From NCBI RefSeq assembly GCF_011075055.1, contig NC_058149.1:6330449-6394448 (forward strand): a DNA stretch of 64,000 bases, written 5' to 3'. This stretch comes from Mangifera indica (taxonomy: Eukaryota > Streptophyta > Magnoliopsida > Sapindales > Anacardiaceae). A program made the translations under genes and the position numbers. Under the pieces are notes generated by a model. That model did no database searches. It had not been told where the DNA came from and saw only the letters and a list, made by a program, of their open reading frames with translations. How positions within the stretch are numbered: position 1 is the first letter of the stretch; every line of letters begins with the position of its first letter. Positions 1 to 10,226 of the stretch are shown piece by piece.

Positions 1-2497
1 GTCAGGGTGGTTGAAAGAGATATTATGAAAACTACATTCCAGACCATATATGGGACTATAAGTTTGTGGTAATGCTTTTTGGATTGACCAATACACCTAC
101 AGGTTTAATGGATCTAATGAATAAATGTTCTAAGATTATCTCAATAAATTATTATGGTGTTCATTGATGACATTTTGGTACAGTTTAAGACTCTTGAAAG
201 CATGAGTAATATCTGAGATTTGTGTTACATAGACTGCATGTAAAATAATTTTATGCTAACTTCTTCAAGTGTGAGTTCTAGTTAAATCAGATGGCATTCC
301 TAGGTCCTGTAGTATCAGCTGATGGTATCTTAGTAGACTCGAGTAAAGTTGATATTGTATTTGATTGGTAAACACTTAAGATAGCTAAAGAGGTCTGAAG
401 TTTTTGGGGGTTTTTTAGGATACTATAAATAGTTCATGAAGTGTTTTACCAAGTTAGGTCGATCGTTAACAAAGTTGACTAGGAGCATTGTTCCCTTAAG
501 ATAGTCTAATGTTTATGAAATGAGTTACTAAGAGTTGAAACAAAGATTGACTTCTGTACCAATTTTGGCATTGTTAACTAAGGGTGAAGAGTATGACCTG
601 TACATAGATGCTTTTCATTAGGGCCTAAGAGTTATTTTTATATAGAGAGGTAAAGTAATTGTTTATACCTCTCAACAGTTTATGAAGTATGAGATCTGGT
701 ACCTTACCCATGATCTAGAATTAGTCGTAGTTGTGTTTGCTTTGAAGATATGGTGTTATTATCTATATGATGTGAAGTGTAATGTATACATAAATCACAA
801 AAGTTTGAAATATTTCTTCACCCAGAAAAAACTAACATGAGGCAACAAATGTGGTTGGAGTTTGTGAATGATTATGATTATGACATCATATACCACCCAA
901 GGTTAGTATGGTGGCTAATATTCTGAGTAGAAAAGTTGTTTTATCTCAAATCACTACTTTCAGAAAGTTATAGTAAGATTTAATAAGGGAGCAGATTAAG
1001 TTGGTCATTGGACTAATGGTTGTATTAAGGATTTAGTTGACCTTCCTTGATGAGTTCTATTTGGCAAAGTTAGCAAATAAGTGATGTATTCATATAAGGT
1101 AGAAGGTTATTAAGGCTATTGAGACTAAATTTTCTTTGATTGATAATGCGTTAAGGTTTTTTAATAAGGCTTGTGTTCCCAGTGATGATAATTTGAGGCA
1201 TAAGATCCTTACAAAGGCATATAATTCCCTTTACATTGCCCACTATAGGAGTGCAAAGATGTATTAAGGCTTAAAGAGGTTTTTTTGTGGTTCAGCATGA
1301 AAAAAAGAGTTGCCAATTTGATTGTTAAGTGTTTGGTGCGCTAGTAGGTTAAAACTGAACATTAGAGACCACCTGGGTTATTATAGCCTTTATGTATTCC
1401 TGAGTGGAAATAGAAGCATATTTCAATGGATTTCATAGTTGGATTACTAAGGGTCAGAGGTGGATTCAATGTATTATGGGTGATTGTAGACTGTTTGACT
1501 AAATAACTCATTTTATTTTAGTTAAAGATAACATGGGTTCTAATTAGTTAGGGTAGATCTGTGTTAGAGAGATTATAGTACTCCATGGAGTATCCAGAAC
1601 AATAGTGTCAGATAAAGATATAATTGTTTCAACACTCTAATAGAGCTTACAGAGATTTATGAGTATTAAATTAGCATTCAGCACCGTCTATCACCTTCAA
1701 ACAGATAGGCTGATTAAAAGAGTAAACCAAGTGATCAAAGACATATTAAGAGCATGTTGCATGGAGTAGGGAGTGAGTTAGACTGATGTGTTACCTTTGA
1801 TAAAGTTTGCATATAATAATAGTTATCATGCAACCATTCAAATGGATCTATATAAGGCATTTTATGGGAGAAAATACAAATCATCATTTCATTAAGATAA
1901 GATAAGTGAGAGGGATACAAGCCTTAGAACCAGAAATGACTCAAAAAATTATTAATGATGTAAAATTGCTTAAAGAATGGATAAAACAAGCTTAGGATCA
2001 TCAGAAGAGTTATATAGATCAAAGGAGACAAGACTTGGAATTGGATATGGGTGACATAGCCTTTGTGAGAATAGCCCCTTATCGTCACATTTGAGATTTC
2101 GACAAAAAGGTTTACTTGTTTTAAGATATATAAAACCCTACAAAATTCTGAAGCACATAAGTAAGGTTGTTTATTGACTGATATTGCTAGTAAGCATAAA
2201 ACATATTCATAATGTGTTCCATGTGTCATTGCAACGTAGGTGTATCAGTGACTCAAGTCATATGTTAAGGATTAAGGATGTTGAGTTTGAGGATAGATTA
2301 GTTTATGAGGAGCCCCATATTCAAATATTGGATCATCGTGTTAAGTAGCATAGAAACAAACAGATTCCTTTGGTTAAGATTCTCTAAAGGAATCACCAAG
2401 TTAAAGAGGCTACTTGGGAGGTGAAGCAAGATATGAGATAGAGGTTCCCATAGTTATTTGAGTAAATTTTAGGGACAAAATTCTTTTAAAGAGAAAA
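1..2497 (+). pseudogene. Decayed Ty3/gypsy pol (RT, RNase H, integrase, chromo-like tail), 5' end outside window
   Basis: Three-frame reading gives, in order, the usual gypsy pol segments. Reverse transcriptase is at about 1-400 (TTFQTIYG, then MLFGLTNTPTG, then a broken FIDD box near 160). RNase H is at about 560-830 (VPILALLTKGEEYDLYIDA, VIVYTSQQF, NVYINHKSLKYF). Integrase is at about 1290-2100 (SMDFIVGLL near 1424, VIVDCLTK near 1482). The C-terminal tail (EATWEVKQDMRQRFPQLFE, about 2400-2460) matches the end of Tekay/Del-type chromovirus integrases. Many stops and frameshifts break it, so it is a non-coding relic. A purine-rich stretch at about 2486-2497 fits the polypurine tract. The lineage is inferred from the tail and not tested. 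Confidence 0.85.
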
Positions 2498-3020
2498 TAT
2501 AGAATCCATATATATGCCTAAAGGTATTTTAGTATTTTGGCCTTACTTGTATCTATTTGTGTTTAGATAATAACATTGTTGGAAATTATGATACACAACC
2601 GTGTGAAGTTAACACACACTTCTGTGTGTTATGGCAAAATGCAAAATGGTCTTTTTCCATGTGATCTACATAATTTGGCTAACTCTAAAAGGCATACACG
2701 ACCATGTATGAATAGTACACACCTATGCATAGTATCCATTTGTGTTTAGATAATTACATTGATGGAAATTGTGATGCACAACCATGTAAGGTTACCATAC
2801 AACTATGTGTGTTATGACAAAAAGCAAAATGGTCTTTTCCCATGTGATCTGCGTAATTTGGCTAAGTTTGGAAAGCATACATGACCGTGTATAAATAGTA
2901 CACACCCGCACATAGTTAGCGCATTTGAATGTTTGGATAAGTAGTTTCGTGATGATTTTGGATACTGCCATTATTGTGTAATGGCATACATGGTCATGTA
3001 TGAACATTACATGCTTGTGA
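2498..3020 (+). repeat. LTR-like DNA after the gypsy pol, with a 183-bp tandem repeat
   Basis: The LTR probably begins near 2498, just after the purine tract; 'tatagaatcc' there resembles a decayed TGTAACACCC start. Inside it, 2550-2732 is followed by a near copy at 2733-2916 (period 183; both start 'tat(c/c)(t/c)atttgtgtttagataa'). A third, poorer copy runs to about 3020. Each unit carries short palindromic words of the type ACACGACCATGTGT. No right end of the LTR could be fixed. Confidence 0.55.
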
Positions 3021-3905
3021 ATCGTCAATTACAACAATAATATCATTTAAACAAACATAAATATGCTAAAGATCATCAAAACTAAAGCAAAAGAAACCTA
3101 AACAACTTAAAATCAATACTTGTTTATTAAAATCAACGAGTGCTTCACAAATTTCCATTCCCATAATTGTTAACTAGACAATTCATTATTTTTAACATCA
3201 TCTTCATCTATCAAGGTCCCCAATGATCTTAACAAAATTTGATTTAGTTTCTTACAAACTAAGCACAAAACTCGATCTTCTACATTAGCCGTTAATCCCA
3301 AACTCTACAGAACTTACTTAGTTTTAAGGGACCTCTTTGAATGAAACATAATTCATCTCTTTCTTTCTCTCTTATACCACTCAAACACTTTATCACTTTC
3401 ATAGCATAATTACATTTAAACACACAATCATCATTAGATTATGATTCAATTGAAATGGTGACATAGGTGTTAGTATACTTTTTCCAATGTTCCTGTTAGA
3501 GAAAATGAGTAAAAGAAAAAAAAGAAAAATAGGAATTTGGACAAACATAACTTCTTTAACTAGCACATTTATATATTGGTTACAAAAATCTTAGTCAATA
3601 CTAACTCTCCTTAAATCAAGGAAATTTATTTCTTTGATTTTAGCTTAGATTAAGCTTTATCACAAAACATTTAACCTTTTATAGAAAGCAAAATAAAGTT
3701 AAGAGATTTTTTACATAAACTAATACAAAAATATCTTCAAGACAAAGAAAGAAAAATAGGAATTTGGACAAACCTAACTTCTTTAATTAGCACATACATA
3801 CAAAAACCTAGTCAAAGCAAAATAAAGCATCACAACTAGGTTACTAGTATTGCATTAGTATATTGTTAGTTCAAATGTTCCTCTTGAGCTTTCTTATGTT
3901 TAGAT
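3021..3905. other. No gene seen; short direct repeat
   Basis: AT-rich DNA without a supportable gene. A block of about 70 bp beginning 'gaaaaataggaatttgg' occurs at 3524 and again at 3751 (offset 227 bp), so the stretch has had a local duplication. Its origin is not recognised. Confidence 0.5.
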
Positions 3906-4533
3906 TGTAACACCCATTGGTACATTTAAAGGGCAAAATAGTCTATGTGCATGAGTTCATCTCATGTATGCTTAAGTTAATACAAACTAAAAGTCAAAGT
4001 ATAAGTTTTGAGTGAGACACGATCGTGTATAGTGAGGCCATGCTTGTAAGTTATTGTCACGTCAGCTGGATAATATTAATTTCGCATGAATTTTAAATTC
4101 AGTGACACACGACCATGTGCCTTAGATACACGTCCTTGTGTGCTATACTCAAATTCAATTATTAATAAGGCATGATAGCTGTATTTTAGGGATTTTAATC
4201 CCTAATCAAATGTACACACCTTTACAATTGAGAAAGGGAGAATTATAGTCTAAGTGTTAGTGTATCGTGTAGGACTTCCAGTAAGCTTTCTCTGACAACA
4301 TGGAAAGCAAAAGATTTGGGAGAAGAAAGTTTAACGATCATCTTAGTTGTGGCAAAATCATAAAAAGTAAGTAGGCTCGACCTTCTTCTTTTTCTTTTGA
4401 AGAATCTGCGATGAGATAAGTTTTAAGCCTCTATGATTGGTTAATGTGAATGTGAATGATTGCTATTATAATTAGTCTAAGTTGATAGATTGTGTTGATT
4501 ACTCATGGTTGTATGGATGTATTAATGATGATT

Positions 4534-4556
4534 TTATATATATATATATATATATA
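4534..4556. repeat. (TA)n microsatellite
   Basis: About eleven TA units in a row inside the long LTR. Confidence 0.9.
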
Positions 4557-5948
4557 ATGACTATAATTGATATATTAGAAGTATCTAGTTATGTTTATAA
4601 TTGGATGAATAAGATTAGAGCATGTATAGACGAATCTTATATTGATCATTAGCTTAATAACCATGGTTGTTATGATTTTTTTTAAAGGAAAGGAGTGTTT
4701 GGCTCCTATATTGCTTTTGTTGTGAAATCATGTATATATATTTGAATAAGGTTAGTTTAAGAGGACTTAGGTGATAACTGATGATCTTAGCAAGTAAGTG
4801 ATGTTTTATAAATGCCAATTTGGAGTTAATCTAGAGGAGAATTGATAAGGTGCAAAGAACTCAACCTAAAGTGAAAGCATGATTAGATTTCTAGGTTCGT
4901 CACATGGTCGTGTAGTATAGGACACATACCCATGTGCACAACACCTATAATTTAGATCATGATATCTAATAAATCAATTATTGTTAAACATCGTTAACTG
5001 GTGAATAGTTAACTAGGACACGTGGACATCTTGTGTATAGTTGTAGCATGACCATGTGTGGGTGAAATGACCATAATACACCTAAGAAGTAAGATGGTTA
5101 AGAAGAGAACAGAAAAGAAAAGTGAAAAATTATCTGAAAGGGCACACATTAGTGTTAGCAAGGGCACATGCTCGTGTGTACAAGAAAATTAACACATAGG
5201 GAAATACCACAAGGAGTTAATCATGTGTATGGAAATAAAAAAACACACCTTTGTGTATCCATATGCACATACTCATGTATATGGAGCAAATTAAAGAGAA
5301 AAGAGAAAAGAAATTAAGTTGAGGATATATAGGTCACTCTAAGTGACAGTACAAAGGTCCTAAGTACACAATAGTACCCTATGTGTCTAAGAGTTACATG
5401 GCACGAGATAGATTTATAAGTGGAAGTGAGAGTGAGCCAAGTGAGTTAAAGCTTGACATGCATGCATGCTAGACATTAGAGGATCACTATAAAGGGGCAT
5501 CATAAGTACAAATTTTCTACATTGCCCAAAGTAGGGCATGTCCATAGTAAGACACCAAACTTATAGTAGGATACTTGCCTGCAGTAGATTTCAATTAAGA
5601 TATAGTTTAGTGTAATGGAATAAAGAGTAGCTCATATAGCCAAGGTGTCAAAATCTTGTATTTGATTATGATCGATCAGTCTAGTGTATAGTTTTAGTTA
5701 TAGTTTCTAGATTCATATGCTTCTACTGAGTTTAGTATTGTCACATCAAATGAGAATCTAAAGAGTGGTTCACTAGTGACCAAGCTGGACATAGTTTGAC
5801 TCAATAGTTATGACATATAGCTTAGATATTTCCTAAAGTATAATATGAACATAGAGATGGCAAATAAGACTCATCATAATCCTTATAAAGTTTAATGCTA
5901 ACTCCAAATGACAAAGTTAATTAGGTCGAGTTCAAAGGTATTTTAGAG

Positions 5949-5957
5949 ATTTAAAAA
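5949..5957. repeat. Target site duplication, left of element A
   Basis: The 9-mer atttaaaaa here is repeated exactly at 6751-6759 on the other side of the element. Confidence 0.85.
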
Positions 5958-6750
5958 GGCCAAACGACTATTTCCCACCCAATATATACTGCAATCTCAA
6001 GTTTTCACCCTTTAACTATGGAAATACCAAACACCTACCTATAAACAGTTAAAATTAACGGTGGTAAGGGTAAAATCGTTATTTTCTCTATAATATTAAA
6101 AAAAAAACTAAAATAGAATCTTTTTTGACTCCCTAAACTTTAAAAACTAAAATTTTTCCCCAGCCTAAGTTTTAAAAAATGGTTGTTTCACCCTAGGGTT
6201 TCGTTTTGAAATCTCCGGCTCCATTGCCGATGACCTCTCCCTCCTGAAGCATCCTCTTCTTTCGATGATCTTTTTCCTCCCATTTGGATGCCCGATCGGT
6301 GTCAGAGAAGCCTTGGGAGACGAAGAACTTCGTTGGAGAAGACGAAGTTCTTCGTCTTCCCAGATGAAGACGATGACTTCATCTTCGTCTTCTTCGATGA
6401 AGTTCTTCGTCTCCCAAGGCTTCTCTGACACCAATCGGACGTCCAAATGGGAGGAAAGAGATCGTCGAAAGGAGAGGATGCTTCGGGAGGGAGAGGCTAT
6501 TGACAATAGAGCTGGAGATGTCGTCGGAGATTTCAAAACGAAACCTTAGGGTGAAACCGTCATTTTTTAAAACTTAGGCTGGGGAAAAATTTTAGTTTTT
6601 AAAGTTTAGGGGGGCAAAAAATATTAAATTTTCAGGCGTTAGAGTTCTGTTAAATTTAACCAGCCATGGGTGGGTAAACGGTATTTCTATAGTTAAAGGG
6701 TGGAAACTTGAGATTGCAACATACCTTGGGTGGGAAATAGTCGTTTAGCC
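5958..6750. mobile_element. Mutator-like fold-back element, copy A
   Basis: A 793-bp element that is almost entirely an inverted repeat. The left end GGCCAAACGACTATTTCC pairs with the right end, whose complement begins GGCTAAACGACTATTTCC. Pairing continues inward through the 'ccctagggtttcgttttgaaat' region and through ccttgggagacgaag (6311) with cttcgtctcccaagg (6405-6419). Arms are about 370 nt, the loop about 70 nt. Exact 9-bp target duplications (atttaaaaa) flank it, the size produced by Mutator-like transposases. It encodes no transposase. Open frames on both strands inside it are a by-product of the palindrome. RNA read through it would form a very long hairpin. Confidence 0.85.
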
Positions 6751-6759
6751 ATTTAAAAA
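6751..6759. repeat. Target site duplication, right of element A
   Basis: Exact 9-bp copy of 5949-5957. Confidence 0.85.
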
Positions 6760-7429
6760 AAATTAATATTATAGTTTCCTACTTATTGAGTGTTTTATTA
6801 CTCATTCTCTTTCTTATGTATGTAGACACAGGTAATCGTGATAACTGCAGAACAAGTGGTGATCAGAAGGCGTAAAGTAGTAAGGGTATTTCTGTCATTA
6901 CAATTTTACCATCGTTATTTTTGATGATTTTACTTTATTCATTTTATATTTATGTATTTGACTACACCATTTTATTTCTCAATTATATTTTAAATTATGA
7001 CATCTTTTGAATGATTTCGATTTCAGTTTTAATAAGAATATTTTGGTAAATTTGCAAAGTTTAATAAATGAAGTTTGTTTTCAATAAATGATGTGTTTTA
7101 TGATATGTTTCGAATTAAATGCATGTTCAAAATAGTTAATTAAGTGACCTTTTTCTCTGAAAGGGTAATACTTTTTAGAAGGAGTTGTTACATATTTATA
7201 AGCAAATGGTGCAACCTAAGATACCCTTAACTTCCTATGGATTTAAGCAACAAAACCTTGTCATCATAAGTTCAATTTATATTGCACCTTGAACAATGTA
7301 ACAAGTCAAAAGCTTGGCTTGGATACCATAACTGACAAGTTGCAAGTTTTGTTGCCATTATCAAAGCGCTATGCTCCAAAGCAAATCGAATTTGATTCTT
7401 ATGAACATCATCTTGAGCTATAAACATGT

Positions 7430-7895
7430 TTAAGACATTTCATGACGACAAATAAGCATTAGAAATTTCATACCACCTCCAATATCTATCATAAGTCTTA
7501 TTTGGCTACCCTGTCTAATATTAGCTTTCATATGAAAGAACTGATTCAAGTATGCATCAACCTTATGTATGAATTGTGTATCACCTCCTCGAGATTCCAT
7601 TTTGACATCTTTCATCGTCAACTAGTTTTGTAAGAGGATTATTGTTGTACCATTCTTTATCTTTACTTATGAGCCACATAATTGGTTTCTTATAGCCTTT
7701 TAGAGACAAAGCCAAGCAATTCAATATGAATATGGTACTTTGATAATGTAACTTGTATTTTTGCCTTTTATCTATTGACTTCCATGGTTTAATTACCTCT
7801 ACTGCATCCAAAGGTGGCTTAGTCTCCTTCACGATCTTGCAATATATGTAAAACCTCTTAATCTGAACCTTATGGCCACCGTTATCCTTCCCCAC
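7430..7895 (-). pseudogene. Captured fragment resembling a plant SAM-dependent methyltransferase-like gene
   Basis: Minus-strand reading gives a segment with WYNNNPLTKLVDDERCQNG, then, after a one-base frame change near 7600, GGDTQFIHKVDAYLNQFFHM and IDIGGG. From memory this order (WY..NPLTKLVD, NGISR, GGDTQFI.KVD.YLNQFFHMKANIR, DIGGG) belongs to a family of plant methyltransferase-like proteins, DIGGG being the start of the SAM-binding loop. The match stops there, so most of the catalytic domain is missing. It has a frameshift and no start context, so it is a dead fragment. It lies between a retroelement primer site (8432-8444) and the solo LTR, on the same strand as that retroelement, so it is probably retroelement cargo. 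The family call is from recall only. Confidence 0.45.
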
Positions 7896-8299
7896 TATCT
7901 TATAATTGTTGCCTCACTTAGTTTCCATGAAATCCGAATTATACTCCTCAACTTCAAACTCGTCAAACAAATTGTTGTTGCTGGTGTTTAGTATGGGTTA
8001 GAGCTCAAACTGTGTGTTTGCCTTAGTGGTTTAAGAATTGGTGATAAAACATTTGGAAGAGCTAGACTAATTTGATTTGGTGGTGATAACAATGGTAAGG
8101 TCTTGTAGTTTGGCAAAGGAATATGTTAGCCAAGGATTTTGGGTTAAACATTTTAATAAAAACTTGAAGGGAATCTATAAGTCCATATAAGAAAAATTAA
8201 CAGCCTGATCTACACAAATTCAAGCCTTATAGTATAATTCATCAAAAGCATCAATACATTCTTGCAGAGAACTTACCTGTCTTAGGTTTCTTTAATCCA

Positions 8300-8420
8300 A
8301 TAAACTCTTGAGCTCATTAATGGATTTTCTTATCAATAATTTTTTTCTTTGTTCAGCTTCCTCTACCAATTGTGAAAACTCTTGCACAAACTCTTGATTT
8401 TGAGTTCTCATTGCCATGGT
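8300..8420 (-). pseudogene. Short leader coding region of a minus-strand LTR element
   Basis: Downstream of the primer site the minus strand opens with an ATG (about 8416) followed by MAMRTQNQEFVQEFSQLVEE and a lysine-rich stretch, ending at stops after some 30 codons. The glutamine/glutamate-rich start resembles the first residues of gypsy gag proteins but cannot be assigned firmly. Confidence 0.35.
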
Positions 8421-8431
8421 CAAGAATCACC

Positions 8432-8444
8432 AACTCTAATACCA
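8432..8444 (-). promoter_or_regulatory. Primer binding site, tRNA-iMet type, degenerate
   Basis: On the minus strand it reads TGGTATTAGAGTT, one to two bases from the TGGTATCAGAGC primer site used by many plant LTR elements. It lies 2 bp from the presumed LTR edge at 8447, the same spacing as in the element at 32723-32737. Confidence 0.5.
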
Positions 8445-8446
8445 AT

Positions 8447-8806
8447 TGATGTGGATTGAACTAAAATTAAAGAAAAGAAGAAGAACAACAAACAGAAAAT
8501 TGATTCAGAGATTTAGAATCTTAGAAATTTAGCAGAGTGAGAATAATATAAGACAAGAGAAGACATTCAAAAGGAAATTTTCATCTATTTCGTTTTTTTA
8601 CAGACTTTTACAATAAGAATCATATTTATATTGGAATGCTACCAAAACCACTCAAAAAAATTTTCAACTCCTCTCGTTACATAAGAATTTTATCAATTGT
8701 TAAACAGCATTGTCATGTGGTTGTTGTGAAACACTACGTTTGATTAATATTTCTTCTTCACTCCAAACGGCGTTGTTCTTTGGTAACTTTGATTCAATTT
8801 GCAACA
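8447..8806 (-). repeat. Probable 5' LTR of a truncated minus-strand LTR element
   Basis: The start, TGATG next to the primer site, and a possible end at GCAACA (8806) give TG...CA termini on both strands and about 360 bp. No second copy is visible in the window, so the right boundary is tentative. Confidence 0.35.
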
Positions 8807-9691
8807 CATTCTTTCCCACTATCTTAATTCATGAAGGTGAAGTAGCTAGCTCTATATAGTCACAGAAGCAGCAGTATTTCATCAAAATTCACATGTATCT
8901 TCGATTTGACACTAATATTTATGTCTATATCTATTCAAGATAAATAAACCAGTAATATTAGTGTTGCAACAACTATGTATTAATCAATTAACTGCTCACA
9001 ATTGGACCCTTTAGGAATAGCTGCAACTTAGTCTTTAACCTTCACACATATTACTAACTAACAAATAACATGCTTACTGAGTCAACAAAGATCAAATTAC
9101 GGAGAAAAACTTGAATATCATATGGGTAAAAAAAAGCAAAATAGCCTTGCAAAATAACTCAATGCATACTGCTAGCCATTTCTAAATCAAAACAATTAAT
9201 TGCACTAAAACACTTGCTAACCCAACAAAGTTCAAACTAAATAGATAACAACAAAAGTTTTACATAGGTTAAACCAAAGCAATGAGACCATTGGAAAGTA
9301 CAATGCAAACAATTTGTTCACAACATGTTTTTTTTTTTTGTTTCTTATCTAAAAAAAAGTCTAATTCATAATTACTGGAAAATTAATTGTGAAACCAAGA
9401 TGAATGGTCTCAGCTACATCAGAAATGCAACACAATTACAATAACTTGAGCACATGTTATTTACCAAATTATACACATTTCAAACAATTATAAATCCCAT
9501 TATACCTTCAACCTTCATCTTTGATCTCTTTATCTACCTAAAATCCAAATGTATAATTTGTATTAATTATTTGTTCAAAGGTAACATTATCGAACCAATG
9601 TCATTATGTACATGTTTATAGCATAACCATACAAATAGACTGGTAAATGCATGCTTATAGGAATATAAGGGATGATCACTTAGTGATGGTG
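8807..9691. other. No gene seen
   Basis: AT-rich DNA with a run of T at about 9328-9339. Nothing recognisable was found on either strand. Confidence 0.5.
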
Positions 9692-9696
9692 TAAAT

Positions 9697-9893
9697 TATT
9701 AAATAAAATTCCTATTCTAGATGAGTATGAGTATGTGTATATTGTTTCTTACTTGTTTCATAGGATTAGGAATATTCATAAGATTCATATTCCTATTCAA
9801 AATAGGATTCAAATTGTCTTACACTATTATAAATTGTACAACATTTAATTAATAATATTAATTCAGTTTACAACCTAATTGATAATTCTTTCA
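9697..9893 (+). repeat. 5' LTR of copia element
   Basis: 197 bp, tattaaataaaattcc ... attctttca, collinear with 13468-13666. The first dinucleotide has decayed from TG to TA. Confidence 0.8.
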
Positions 9894-9905
9894 TAGTGTC
9901 AGAGC
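9894..9905 (+). promoter_or_regulatory. Primer binding site (tRNA-iMet-like) of copia element
   Basis: tagtgtcagagc differs at two bases from the TGGTATCAGAGC site and directly abuts the LTR. Confidence 0.7.
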
Positions 9906-10226
9906 GACTAATATCTTTTTATATTTCTCACTTTAAAAAAAAAATAGTTTTGAAAAGTTATAATTTCCCTCTAGGTTACTATTTCTTTTAGGTTTGAAAA
10001 AATGCTATTTCTCCCTAGGTTCTAGGGTTTCTATTGGTGAATTTCATACTCCCTCACATATTTTTCTCTATTACTACTTTTACCCCAAGGTTTTGAAATC
10101 TTCAAGCATACACCCGATCTCTTCTCCCTGTTGTTGTTTTCTTTCTAGCACTCACCCCCTCATTATCTAACCACCTCTCTACCCCTTATCGATAACCCTT
10201 TTTGCAACATACATAATAGTTCTCTA

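Larger units (their letters stand above)
3906..7192 (+). repeat. Probable solo LTR of a Tekay/Del-type gypsy element, split by fold-back element A
   Basis: The block starts TGTAACACCC (3906) and ends GTTGTTACA (7192), the inverted terminal words typical of Tekay/Del LTRs. With the inserted 793-bp element and its 9-bp duplication removed, the length is about 2.49 kb, in the range for that lineage. No pol sequence adjoins either end, so a solo LTR is the simplest reading. The flanks tagat and tattt match at only 3 of 5 bases, so the target duplication is not proven. Palindromic words of the form ACACG-CC-TGTGT recur between 4015 and 5280, as in 2498-3020, which suggests the same LTR family. Confidence 0.55.

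Noticed and set aside
6165..6549. Overlapping open frames on both strands (94 and 123 codons), serine/arginine-rich
   Set aside because: They lie wholly within the fold-back element's arms; the palindrome makes frames on both strands and no domain is visible.
9925..10150. Text resembling an arm of the fold-back family (ccctaggtt, ttttaccccaaggttttgaaat)
   Set aside because: No matching terminal GGCCAAA end or second arm; it lies in the copia leader and the likeness is short and low-complexity.
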